In this document: positions 24,033 through 31,997 of the stretch, piece by piece | How the letters are laid out: the number at the start of each line of letters is the position of its first letter | Position numbering within the stretch: position 1 is the first letter of the stretch | NCBI GenBank assembly: GCA_019930625.1 | Contig: CP082844.1 | Location: 1,550,001 to 1,614,000, forward strand | DNA from: Nocardia asteroides | Lineage (GTDB): Bacteria > Actinomycetota > Actinomycetes > Mycobacteriales > Mycobacteriaceae | Direction of reading: 5' to 3' | Length of the DNA stretch: 64,000 bases | Made by a program: the position numbers and the translations under genes | Notes under the pieces: model-generated | The model's input: the letters and a program-made list of their open reading frames with translations, nothing else | What the model was told of the DNA's origin: nothing | Databases searched by the model: none

Positions 24033-25418
24033 TCAGGCGTCGGCGAGCGCGGGCGCGTAGCTCGACCTGGAGAACGTGCCCGCGGGTGCGAACCTGCCCA
24101 GCAGCTCGGCGGCGTCCACACCGGTGACCCGCGTGATGAACTCGTTGGCCGCTTCCGGCGAGTCGACGGGCAGGAACGGCTGCGGGCGATGCAGCAAGCC
24201 GACCAGCGCCGAGGCGAACGCCGGGTCGACGGCCGCCGCGGCGAAGAACGCGTTGCCGATGTCGGCCAGCTCGGGATCGCTGAGGAACAGCCTGGTCACT
24301 TTGTTGGCCGCGTCGGCGCGGGCGGCCAGGAACGCCGTGTACTGACCTGCGATCCACGCCTCGTCGAACGGTCCCTCGTGCACGGCGGCGGCCGCGACCA
24401 GCCGCTGCGCCTGGATCAGTCCGCTCTGCGCGCCCTGCCCGGCGATCGGGTCGTAGGCGATGGCGGTGTCACCGAGCGCGGCGACCGCGTGCCCGCCGGC
24501 CGTGCGCCCCACACCGGACCGCACGACCGGACGCACCGCGCCCTTCAGCCACGAGTGCGGGTCCTCCGGAATGGTCCGGGTGGCCAGCACTTCCGGCAGA
24601 TCCCAGTCGATGTAGTCGCGGTAGAGGTCCTGCACGATGCGGTGCGCCGATTCGGCGGAGTCCGCGGCGGCGAAACGCTTCTCCCAGTCGCTGCCGGGAC
24701 GTGCCCAACCCAGGAACGCCCAGCTGGGGCCGACGTCCTTGTGCAGGTAGGGACCCCACCACCCTTCGCCCTGCTCGACGAGGATGGAGAAGCCGCTGTG
24801 CGCGCCGCCTGCGACGCTGCGATGGGCGAAAACGCTCTCGTCGTGACCGATGCCGGTCACCGTGACGGTGAGCAGCGAGCGCTGCGGGGCGTCGTAAGGG
24901 GTGCGCTGCGCGTCGACGGGGAACAGGTCCGACAGACCGCCACGCCCGGTCGCGACCAAGGTGAGGTCGTTGGCCGCGGCGATGCCGTCGAGCGTCTCCG
25001 GCGTCACCTGCTCGACCAGGAACCGGCCGCCGCGCTCGAGAAACGCGGTGAGCCGCTCGTCGGACTTGAGCCGGGTGTCGACCGCGACGCCGACGTATCC
25101 GTCGAAATGGCCGTCGAACTGGATCAATTCGGCGCGCTCGGGTCCCGCGATGCGCACGCTCAGGCCGGTGTGGCGGGGCGCCCGCGCGGTGTAGCTGTCC
25201 AATCCGAGGGCGGCCTCGGCTTGCTGGGTCTCGCCGAATTCCAGCGCGGTGCCGGTGGCGGGCACGCCGTCACGCAAGGCTCGCTGATCACGCTCGCTGT
25301 AGAGGGCGACGTCGAAACCGGCGTCGAGAAGTCCTAGCGCCGCAGTGACGCCGGTCTGTCCGGCGCCGATAACCGCGGCCGAACGAGTGGAACGGGATAC
25401 GGATTGCTGCGATGTCAT
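24033..25418 (-). CDS. StyA-like FAD-dependent monooxygenase (styrene/indole monooxygenase family)
   Basis: 461 residues from ATG 25418 (ATG 25442 is possible). The N-terminal FAD site is AAVIGAGQTGVTAALGLLDAGFDVALYSER. Other StyA-type segments are FDGHFDGYVGVAVDTRLKSDERL, DLTLVATGRGGLSDLFPVD and the late FAD loop VAALGDTAIAYDPIAGQGAQSGL. Family knowledge: StyA epoxidises styrene or indole and may oxidise thioethers, using FADH2 from a separate reductase. The nearest reductase genes are those at 20539-21562. It lies 126 bp upstream of sfnG. Whether it works on an aromatic or a sulfur substrate is open. Confidence 0.8.
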   Translation of the reverse strand: MTSQQSVSRSTRSAAVIGAGQTGVTAALGLLDAGFDVALYSERDQRALRDGVPATGTALEFGETQQAEAALGLDSYTARAPRHTGLSVRIAGPERAELIQFDGHFDGYVGVAVDTRLKSDERLTAFLERGGRFLVEQVTPETLDGIAAANDLTLVATGRGGLSDLFPVDAQRTPYDAPQRSLLTVTVTGIGHDESVFAHRSVAGGAHSGFSILVEQGEGWWGPYLHKDVGPSWAFLGWARPGSDWEKRFAAADSAESAHRIVQDLYRDYIDWDLPEVLATRTIPEDPHSWLKGAVRPVVRSGVGRTAGGHAVAALGDTAIAYDPIAGQGAQSGLIQAQRLVAAAAVHEGPFDEAWIAGQYTAFLAARADAANKVTRLFLSDPELADIGNAFFAAAAVDPAFASALVGLLHRPQPFLPVDSPEAANEFITRVTGVDAAELLGRFAPAGTFSRSSYAPALADA

Positions 25419-25516
25419 GCAGGGATGATGCTGTGCCCGCATGGCGTTGCGAGAGTGTTGCGATCACCGAGAATCAATGGGCAGACAGCGCTTTCCGAGC
25501 GCGTACCATTCGGGCC

Positions 25517-25999
25517 ATGTCGTTCGTCGTCGCCGAATTGACCGGAGACCGCACCGAGCAGTACCGTCGGCTCGCCGCGCAGGCCGAAGCGCTGGTCGAG
25601 GGCGAAACGGATCGTATCGCCAACGCCGCCAACCTCTCCGCGCTGGTGTTCCATGCGCTGCCCGATGTGAATTGGGTGGGTTTCTATTTCTACGACGGAC
25701 GCGAACTGGTCGTCGGCCCGTTTCAGGGCAAGCCCGCGTGCGTACGCATCGCGCTCGGAAAAGGCGTGTGCGGCACTGCGGCGCAGACCGGACAGACTCA
25801 GTTGGTGCCGGATGTGCACGCGTTCGACGGCCATATCGCCTGTGATGCCGACACGCGTTCGGAAATAGTGGTGCCCTTGGTGCGGGACGGAGTACTCGTC
25901 GGGGTGCTCGACCTCGACAGTCCGCGCCCCGGGCGTTTCGACGAAGTCGATCGTGCGGGATTGGAAGCGGTAGCCGAAATATTCCTCGCCGCGATCTGA
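25517..25999 (+). CDS. msrC: Free methionine-(R)-sulfoxide reductase (GAF domain)
   Basis: 160 residues from ATG 25517. A single GAF domain with all three Cys of the fRMsr family: Cys75 in GKPACVRIALG, Cys85 in GKGVCGTAAQTG and Cys109 in GHIACDADTRSEIVVPL. The enzyme reduces free Met-R-sulfoxide via a disulfide relay. It is divergent from the StyA-like gene with about 98 bp between starts. Its placement inside an organosulfur neighbourhood fits sulfur metabolism, although the gene is common elsewhere too. Confidence 0.9.
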   Translation: MSFVVAELTGDRTEQYRRLAAQAEALVEGETDRIANAANLSALVFHALPDVNWVGFYFYDGRELVVGPFQGKPACVRIALGKGVCGTAAQTGQTQLVPDVHAFDGHIACDADTRSEIVVPLVRDGVLVGVLDLDSPRPGRFDEVDRAGLEAVAEIFLAAI

Positions 26000-26022
26000 T
26001 CGCCTCGCGGGCAAAGACCCGC

Positions 26023-26057
26023 CGGGCGGCGCCGAGCAGGGTTTCCGGCGCCGCCCG
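26023..26057 (+). terminator. Stem-loop after msrC
   Basis: CGGGCGGCGCCG (26023-26034) and CGGCGCCGCCCG (26046-26057) make a perfect 12-base stem with an 11-base loop, 24 bases past the msrC stop. No T-tract follows. Confidence 0.65.
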
Positions 26058-26505
26058 ACTACGTTACGGAAGCACGTCGGCCGCATCGGCGGGAGCACCT
26101 CGCGGCGGCACCGCGGGCACCGGTAGTCGTACTGCGTGCCGTAGCGCACTGCCCCGGACAACGGCACCCCGGTCTTCCACGACCAGACCGCCTCGACGTC
26201 GTCGTGCGAGGGGATCCTCGCCTGGGCGCGGGATGTGTGCGGGGGTCGCCGTAGTATCGGCCGAGAATCGGGCGGATATGGCTTGGCGGGCTGGTAGAGA
26301 ACGTTTTCGTGTTCGGGGTCGGGTGGGTTGGGTTGGTGCTTGGGATCGGCTGCCGATGAGGGTTTGGTTCGGCTTCTGGTAACGCGCCATCGCTGCTGGT
26401 CGGACCCTTGTCGTTGTTTTCCGCGCGAGTACTACCAGGACCCTTTACCGGCTCTCGAGGTGGGGTCGTACAGGGTTTAGCGGTCGGATAGCATGCTTCG
26501 AGGGC
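26058..26505. other. Gene-free leader region with a G-quadruplex motif
   Basis: No supported gene in this 448-bp stretch. At 26315-26332 the plus strand has four G-runs (GGGG-TC-GGG-T-GGG-TT-GGG), a canonical intramolecular quadruplex pattern with very short loops, followed by another G/T-rich stretch to about 26385. The region lies upstream of the 428-residue unknown protein and presumably holds its promoter. Confidence 0.45.
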
Positions 26506-27792
26506 ATGCAACGGAAGGTCACCGCAAAGGTTCGATTCATGTGGGCCAGACACCTGCTTCGCGAGGGCGCCCAGCGGATCGGTCGAAGTTTCGGAAGGTT
26601 CACCCAGGGACACAAATCCTTCTCCGATGACATGACCGGGGAACTTCGCTCGGGGCTCGACGAACTCGAGGCAAAGGACGCACAAGGCGGCGATCGGGTC
26701 GCTCGGTCGATGGGAGATACGGCCGGGTCCGAAGGCGGGCCGGGGAAACCCGACACCCCGACGGTCGTCCGTCGTGTCTGCCCGGCCCCTCCTGACGAGC
26801 GAACTCTCGCGACGGCCAGGCAGGACTTGGACCGCAAACTACGCGAGCGGTTCGGAGACCGCGGCCCCACAGAGTTCGAGCTGGAGGACTTACGGGACGA
26901 GCCCTGGTCACGACTCGAGCAGTACGCTCACATTCATCGGAATATGGAGCAGTTGGCGTCCTCGCTCGGTCGAAGTCTCGACGATGTGCGGACGCAGATG
27001 AGAAACGAGTTGCGAACCGCCCTCGAAGGCCAACCGGTGGTGATCCGAGTGCCGACCGAGCGGGACTTGATCTCCATACTCGGTGAGGGCCATTACAAGC
27101 CGGTCTGGAACGACAGATGGCGCGAACACGACGAAAGCCAGTGGTTCGGTCGGGAATTCGTAGCCGGACGCTCCCCCGTCTACGGTTCTGTCGCCGTCGG
27201 GGGCGTGCGTCCTGCCGGACCTCTCCTGGATGGCTTAGGACCGGATTTCTTGACCAGGGAGTACGGCCGTTACCAGCTCTACCTGACGCCTGACGTTCGT
27301 GAACGCACCGCCTTCGTTGTCGGTGACTCGGGCGTACACAAGCCATACGCAATTCCGTCCCCGCTCACCGATCCCCTCGAATGGTCCTATCACGCCCGAG
27401 CGCGGTCTGCCGATCCCGTGCTGAGCGGCGTCGGCCGCGACTACGACGGTCAGCCGTTCAGATCGAGGCAGCATGTCGAAGCGCAGATCCTCGGCGACGT
27501 CACGACGCCGGATTTCGATCTTGTGGTGCTACCCGAAGCACCCGGCCCGCAGTTGCGCGCCGCCCTGCAAGGCTCGGGCGTCGATTGGCGGGTGGTGACC
27601 AATGAGACCATCGCCCGTGAAGGCACCCCGCTCGAACGAGCTTCGGCGATCCGACGGACCGCCGAAGACTTGCAATGGGCGCAAGAAGGAACCAACTCCG
27701 CCGTGTCCGAGGGCTCCAGGAACGCTTATTCGAGTCTGGAACAGACCCTCCGTGCGGATCTCGACCGGTTGCTGGCAGCACGTACAACATGA
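26506..27792 (+). CDS. Protein of unknown function with possible DUF3626/ART-like C-terminal domain
   Basis: 428 residues from ATG 26506, preceded by GAGGGC. No signal peptide or membrane segment. Residues 1-175 are charged and helical, with low-complexity patches near 60-95. Residues 178-345 look like one domain: RVPTERDLISILGEG, GRSPVYGSVAVGG, YGRYQLYLTPDVRERTAFVVGDS and a closing RQHVEAQILGDV. That order resembles the DUF3626-type domain seen in actinobacterial toxins and phage head-associated proteins, for which an ADP-ribosyltransferase-like fold is conceivable. This is pattern recognition, not proof. A helical tail follows. Single-gene unit; no immunity gene recognised next to it. Confidence 0.5.
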   Translation: MQRKVTAKVRFMWARHLLREGAQRIGRSFGRFTQGHKSFSDDMTGELRSGLDELEAKDAQGGDRVARSMGDTAGSEGGPGKPDTPTVVRRVCPAPPDERTLATARQDLDRKLRERFGDRGPTEFELEDLRDEPWSRLEQYAHIHRNMEQLASSLGRSLDDVRTQMRNELRTALEGQPVVIRVPTERDLISILGEGHYKPVWNDRWREHDESQWFGREFVAGRSPVYGSVAVGGVRPAGPLLDGLGPDFLTREYGRYQLYLTPDVRERTAFVVGDSGVHKPYAIPSPLTDPLEWSYHARARSADPVLSGVGRDYDGQPFRSRQHVEAQILGDVTTPDFDLVVLPEAPGPQLRAALQGSGVDWRVVTNETIAREGTPLERASAIRRTAEDLQWAQEGTNSAVSEGSRNAYSSLEQTLRADLDRLLAARTT

Positions 27793-27864
27793 GCACAGCA
27801 ACCCCCAGCTACAAAGGGTCGCGGTAGTAATCGCCGAAAAACAACATATGCTCGTTCTCCCTGG

Positions 27865-28170
27865 TCAGTGCGACCGCAAATACACGCCTAGGGGGTATAC
27901 GTTGGCACACCCTTTGCACCATGCCTCCCAACTTTCGTCGCCGTGTTGGTAGCCGTAACCGTCCGGGTACCGCTGCGACGGCTCAGGTGCGCGAGCCCAG
28001 CGCAGCCCGTGGGCTTCGACGAAGTCGTTGACCGCGGCCAGCTGGCCGAGAGAGGTCGCCAGTTCTGGAAGCCGACCTTCATAGATCTCGGCGGCTGTCG
28101 ATGCCGGGCCGAAGACCCGCTCGGCCTGTCGCTCCGGTGACCGGTCCGGTACAGGGGCTCTTACGTGCAC
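27865..28170 (-). CDS. Hypothetical 101-residue protein
   Basis: A frame ending at 27865 with a plausible GTG at 28170 (the open frame itself continues to 28428, but that part is antisense-like and Arg-rich). The visible sequence is IYEGRLPELATSLGQLAAVNDFVEAHGLRWARAPEP and HGDESWEAWCKGCANVYPLGVYL, which is more protein-like than the shadows around it and has a Cys-x-x-Cys. No family recognised and no good ribosome site. It lies downstream of the DszA-like gene on the same strand. Confidence 0.35.
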   Translation of the reverse strand: MHVRAPVPDRSPERQAERVFGPASTAAEIYEGRLPELATSLGQLAAVNDFVEAHGLRWARAPEPSQRYPDGYGYQHGDESWEAWCKGCANVYPLGVYLRSH

Positions 28171-28255
28171 GCGCTGAGCCACATCGCCGAAACCCGCCTC
28201 GGCGCCGACCGCCGCGCCGGAATCACCGCAGCCGCGCCACGACTCGCCCCCGGTG

Positions 28256-29683
28256 TCACCGACGCCGACGCGCTGCTCCCGGCCGCGACACCGCGTCCGG
28301 CAAGGCGGTCGATCCGGAACCTCCCAACCGGTAACTCGCGCCACGATGGTCCGTGGGTAACCGGTCGCCTGCGCCGAACAGGGCGTTGCGCAGCGTGCCG
28401 GGCACGTACTCCTCCGCGTACGCGCCACGGGCGGTCAACACCGGAACCACGTGCCGGACGATGTCTTCGAAGGATCCCGGCGTGATCGCGTAGGCGAGGT
28501 TGCCGTCCAGATCGGTCTCGGCCGCCCATTCCTGGAGCAGGTCGGCGACCGTCTCCCCGGAACCGACGAACACCGGACCCATACCGCCGATGCCTGCCCA
28601 CTTGCCGATATCGCGGACCGTCCACTCCCGCCCGTCGTCGTCGAATTCCTGGAACGCCGCGACCGCCGACTGGATCGCGTTGCTCTGCACCTCGCCGATC
28701 GGGTCGTCGAGGTCGTAGCGGGAAAGATCGATGCCCATCCATCCGGACATGAACACCAGACCGCCCTCGACGCTGGCGTAGGACAAGTACTCCTCGTGCT
28801 TGCGCCGCGCCGCCTCGTCGGTCGCGTCGGTGATGATCGTCGCGAGCGCGTAGACACGCGCCGAGTCACGCGCGCGGCCCGCCGCTTCCAGCGCGTTCCT
28901 GATCCGGGACACCGTCTGCGCGAGCACGCGTTTCGACGGGCCGGCGATGAAGATGGCCTCGGCGTTCTCGGCCGCGAACCGTACCCCGCGCGGCGACGCT
29001 CCCGCTTGATAGATCACCGGCGTGCGTTGCGGCGACGGTTCCGAGAGGTGGATGCCGGGCACGGTGAAGTGCGTGCCGCGATGGCCGATGTGGTGCACCT
29101 TGGCCGGATCCACGTAGATGCCCGCCGCCCCGTCGCGGACCACCGCGTCGTCCTCCCACGAGCCTTCCCACAACTTGTACAGCACCTCGAGGTACTCGTC
29201 GGCCTGGTCGTAGCGCTCGTCGTGGTCGAGCTGGTCGGCGGCGCCGAAATTACGCGCCGCCGAGGGCAGGTAACCGGTCACCACATTCCAGCCGAGCCTG
29301 CCGTCGGTGAGATGGTCCAGGGTGGAAAGCCGCCGCGCGAACGGGTACGGGTGCTCGAATCCGGTGCCGGTGGTGATGCCGAACCCGAGATGCTCGGTCA
29401 CCGCGGCCATGGCCGAGACCAGCAGCAACGGGTCGGCCACCGGAATCTGCGCCCCCTGGCGCAGCGCGGCGGCGTCGTCGCCGCCGTAGACGTCGTAGGT
29501 GCCGAGGACGTCGGCGATGAAGATGCCGTCGAAGCGCCCCCGTTCCAGCAGCCGCGCCAGCTCGGTCCAGTAGCCCAGCTCCTTGTAGCGGTGCGACTGG
29601 TCATCCGGGTGCCGCCACAGCCCGGGTGACTGATGGGCGACACAATTCATGTCGAAGGCGTTGAAGCGGATCCGGCGGGTCAC
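28256..29683 (-). CDS. NtaA/SnaA/DszA-family flavin-dependent monooxygenase
   Basis: 475 residues from GTG 29683, which overlaps the preceding stop as GTGA. The luciferase-like DszA/NtaA branch is clear: MNCVAHQSPGLWRHP, YWTELARLLERGRFDGIFIADVLGTYDVYGG, RRLSTLDHLTDGRLGWNVVTGYL and VIYQAGASPRGVRFAAENAEAIF. Members oxidise sulfones, nitrilotriacetate or related compounds with FMNH2. It is directly coupled to a DszC-like partner, the same two-enzyme logic as dibenzothiophene desulfurisation (DszC then DszA). The reductase would come from elsewhere, possibly 20539-21562. The C-terminal 30 residues are unusual and rich in Gly/Arg. Confidence 0.85.
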   Translation of the reverse strand: MTRRIRFNAFDMNCVAHQSPGLWRHPDDQSHRYKELGYWTELARLLERGRFDGIFIADVLGTYDVYGGDDAAALRQGAQIPVADPLLLVSAMAAVTEHLGFGITTGTGFEHPYPFARRLSTLDHLTDGRLGWNVVTGYLPSAARNFGAADQLDHDERYDQADEYLEVLYKLWEGSWEDDAVVRDGAAGIYVDPAKVHHIGHRGTHFTVPGIHLSEPSPQRTPVIYQAGASPRGVRFAAENAEAIFIAGPSKRVLAQTVSRIRNALEAAGRARDSARVYALATIITDATDEAARRKHEEYLSYASVEGGLVFMSGWMGIDLSRYDLDDPIGEVQSNAIQSAVAAFQEFDDDGREWTVRDIGKWAGIGGMGPVFVGSGETVADLLQEWAAETDLDGNLAYAITPGSFEDIVRHVVPVLTARGAYAEEYVPGTLRNALFGAGDRLPTDHRGASYRLGGSGSTALPDAVSRPGAARRRR

Positions 29684-30903
29684 TGCGCGGCTCCCCTGGC
29701 GGGCGTGCGCTCGCCCGCGCTCCAGGCGAACGGCAGATCGACGCCGTTGAGCAGGTGATCGCCGACCGCCCGCGCCTTCTGGATCGCCGGATTGTGCACC
29801 GAGATGGTGCGAGCGTTGCGCCAGTGCCGATCCAACCGCAGCCGTTCGGAGACCACCGAAGCGCCACCCACTTCGAACAGCAGCGAGGTGGCGGGCAGCA
29901 CCAGGTCGATGACCGCGAGCTGGGCTTGCGCCGCGGCGAGTTCGGCCGCCACCACGGCACCTTCGTCGTCCGCGCCACCGGCCAGCACCTCGTCGAGCAC
30001 ATCGGCGACGGCCAGCACACTGGCTTCGGCGGCGAACGCGGCCGCCGACAGCCGCCCGATCACCTGCTGCACCAGCGGATCGTGCCTGGGCAGATCGGCG
30101 GCGGAATGCGTGTAGCCCCGAGTGCGCGCCGCGACCCATTCCCGGACGTCGCGCTCGGCGCGCTTGGCGATGCCTGCGAGCACCGCCAGTTGCACCAGTT
30201 GCAGATAGGAGGTGGCGTAGGTCGGGCCGGGCGCGCCGTAGCCCGGACCCAGGATTCGGTCCTCTGTCACCACCACGTCGGTGAATTCCGTGGTGCCGCT
30301 GGCCGTCAGCCGCTGCCCGAAGCCGTCCCAATCGTCGTGCCGGCGTACACCTTCGGCGTGCGCGTCCACCAGCACCCCGACGCGCTCACCGTCACGGTCG
30401 GCGGCCGCCAAGATGTAGTCCGCGTACAGCGATCCCGTGCTGTAGTACTTCACACCGTTGAGCAGCCACCGTTCCCCGTCCTGGGTCAGTGTGGTGCGGT
30501 AGCGGTCCACCGCGCCGACGCCCGCTTCGGTGATCGCGTTGCCCACCAGCGTGCCGTCGGACACCGCGCGCAACCAGCGCTCCCGCTCGGCCCCCTGGCC
30601 CGACAGCAACTGGTCCTCGACGAACGAGAAGTGGACCCGCAGCGCCTGCGGCAGGTTCGATTCGGCGGCGGCGAGTTCTACGAGCAACCGGAACAGCTGC
30701 CGGACGGTGACGCCGTACCCGCCGAACTCGACCGGAACGCGCAGCGCGCCGAACTTCGCCGCGCGCAGCAGGCCCACCTCGTCATAGGGCAGGGTTCGAT
30801 CGATCTCGCGCGCCACGGCGCCCTGGGCGATGCGGTCGAATATCGGTCCGAAGATCGCATCCAGTTCGGCGTCGGTGGTGGATTGGGCCTCGGTGGTCGT
30901 CAT
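29680..30903 (-). CDS. DszC/SfnB-like flavin-dependent monooxygenase, second copy
   Basis: 407 residues from ATG 30903. The same fold and branch as the enzyme at 21574-22791: FGALRVPVEFGGYGVTVRQLF, GVKYYSTGSLYADYILAAADRDG, FGQRLTASGTTEFTDVVV and the signature end RLDRHWRNARTISVHNPAIQKARAVGDHLL. The stop overlaps the start of the DszA-like gene. It lies 99 bp downstream of a MarR gene on the same strand, which may control it. Together with its partner it forms a second organosulfur oxidation pair about 8 kb from the first. Confidence 0.85.
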   Translation of the reverse strand: MTTTEAQSTTDAELDAIFGPIFDRIAQGAVAREIDRTLPYDEVGLLRAAKFGALRVPVEFGGYGVTVRQLFRLLVELAAAESNLPQALRVHFSFVEDQLLSGQGAERERWLRAVSDGTLVGNAITEAGVGAVDRYRTTLTQDGERWLLNGVKYYSTGSLYADYILAAADRDGERVGVLVDAHAEGVRRHDDWDGFGQRLTASGTTEFTDVVVTEDRILGPGYGAPGPTYATSYLQLVQLAVLAGIAKRAERDVREWVAARTRGYTHSAADLPRHDPLVQQVIGRLSAAAFAAEASVLAVADVLDEVLAGGADDEGAVVAAELAAAQAQLAVIDLVLPATSLLFEVGGASVVSERLRLDRHWRNARTISVHNPAIQKARAVGDHLLNGVDLPFAWSAGERTPARGAAQ

Positions 30904-31002
30904 CAGCCCACCATCGCGCACCCCGGCCGGGTGCTCACGAGTTGCGCGCAGCGCGATCGAAATGGGGGCCTGCACCTCCTGCCCAACTCCGGCGCCGGTC
31001 GC

Positions 31003-31476
31003 TCACCGCTGATCGGTGCGGGCCGGCGTGGCCGGTGGGATCCCCGCGAGGCTTTGCAGCAAGGCGAGGGCACGGGGATGGTCGTCCGGTTCGAGTACCT
31101 CGAACAGGATGCGCTGAACTTCATCGGCTTTCGACAGCAGCTGCGCGTATTCCCGGCGTCCGGTGCGGGTGAGGGCGATCCGCCGTTCCCGCTTGTCGGC
31201 GGGGTTCACCGATCGTTTGATCAGATTCTTGCGCTCCAGTGAGGCGGCGGCTTGCGCCATTGTCGAGGTGTCGGTCCGGACTCGGACGGAAATCTCGTGC
31301 TGGGTCGAGGGCCCGTCGCTGTAGACGACGTTGAGAATGGCGAACTGCGTCGGCGTGATCGAGTCACCCACCGTGGCGTGCCAGATGGAATTGTGCCGCT
31401 GGTAGAGCAGCCTGATCAAGTGTCCCGGCGTCTCCGCGAAGACGTGCGGCACCAGCGCCGAGGTGAGTGACTCCAT
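31003..31476 (-). CDS. MarR-family transcriptional regulator
   Basis: 157 residues from ATG 31476. The winged-helix domain covers about residues 35-110: ITPTQFAILNVVYSDGPSTQHEISVRVRT, then TDTSTMAQAAASLERKNLIKRSVNPADKRERRIALT, which is the classic recognition helix and wing. A C-terminal dimerisation helix follows. MarR proteins usually repress a neighbouring gene until a phenolic or other small ligand binds. It could control the DszC/DszA-like pair downstream, the dpg operon transcribed away from it, or both. Confidence 0.88.
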   Translation of the reverse strand: MESLTSALVPHVFAETPGHLIRLLYQRHNSIWHATVGDSITPTQFAILNVVYSDGPSTQHEISVRVRTDTSTMAQAAASLERKNLIKRSVNPADKRERRIALTRTGRREYAQLLSKADEVQRILFEVLEPDDHPRALALLQSLAGIPPATPARTDQR

Positions 31477-31658
31477 TCGCTGATTAGACCACGGTCACAC
31501 CGATCACCGGCGTGGGTCGGTCACTTGTCCAGGCGAATCTACGGCCACTGAAAGATGGTCGATAGTACGTTTACGGACGATCTTCTGTGCGGCAGTCTGG
31601 CACGAAATATGCTCTTGCACAACATGTTTCGACATGTCTCCACCGACGATCGGGGTAC

Positions 31659-31677
31659 ACCCCTAACGTTTAGGGGT
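31659..31677. promoter_or_regulatory. Palindromic site A upstream of dpgA
   Basis: ACCCCTAA-CGT-TTAGGGGT: a perfect eight-base inverted repeat with a three-base spacer. Together with the next site it forms a tandem pair sharing ACCCCT/AGGGGT ends, about 23 bp centre to centre, consistent with two dimers binding on neighbouring helical turns. Confidence 0.5.
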
Positions 31678-31681
31678 TGCC

Positions 31682-31701
31682 ACCCCTGATCGAGCAGGGG
31701 T
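31682..31701. promoter_or_regulatory. Palindromic site B upstream of dpgA
   Basis: ACCCCTG-ATCGAG-CAGGGGT: a perfect seven-base inverted repeat with a six-base spacer, four bases after site A and sharing its outer ACCCCT/AGGGGT. Confidence 0.5.
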
Positions 31702-31846
31702 ACTGTTCGGAACCGATCGAGGTTTCGCTTCCGGGCCTGACCAGAAGCCGAACCACCACATAGCCGCCATGCGGCTGTGCCGAATTGATCAACTGCTCGG
31801 GGGGAATGGGGGTGGCATACCAATTTATTCGATGTGCCCTGCTCGA

Positions 31847-31867
31847 TGAATGCGTAGCACGCATTCA
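31847..31867. promoter_or_regulatory. Perfect 21-bp palindrome upstream of dpgA
   Basis: TGAATGCGT-AGC-ACGCATTCA: nine-base arms, no mismatch, centre about 141 bp before the dpgA start. Size and symmetry fit an operator for a MarR or TetR dimer; which protein binds is unknown. Confidence 0.55.
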
Positions 31868-31997
31868 CGGGCGATAACAGTCCGACTTACTGTCGTCTGC
31901 CGGCTGCCATGTAGCGCCGGCCGTAAACGCATCGCATTTATCGGTCTCTCGCGCCCGCACGATTGCGCGCCTCCACTTATCAGCACAGGAACTGAGC

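Larger units (their letters stand above)
31477..31997. promoter_or_regulatory. 521-bp divergent control region between marR and dpgA
   Basis: No gene. GC content falls well below the flanks. It contains three strong inverted repeats listed separately (31659-31677, 31682-31701, 31847-31867). It also has ACATGT-TTCG-ACATGT at 31622-31637 and a smaller hairpin AGCCGC-CAT-GCGGCT near 31763. It must hold the promoters of both marR and the dpg operon. dpgA starts at 31998 with AGGAACTGAGC as ribosome site. Confidence 0.6.

Noticed and set aside
22752..25337. 861-codon plus-strand open frame
   Set aside because: It is antisense to sfnG and the StyA-like gene, is Arg/Gly/Val-rich without any family motif, and results from high GC.
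28256..30331. Single 691-residue protein fused at the N-terminus to the DszA-like enzyme
   Set aside because: The first 215 codons are an off-frame reading of the DszC-like gene; the GTG at 29683 with GTGA overlap is the real start.
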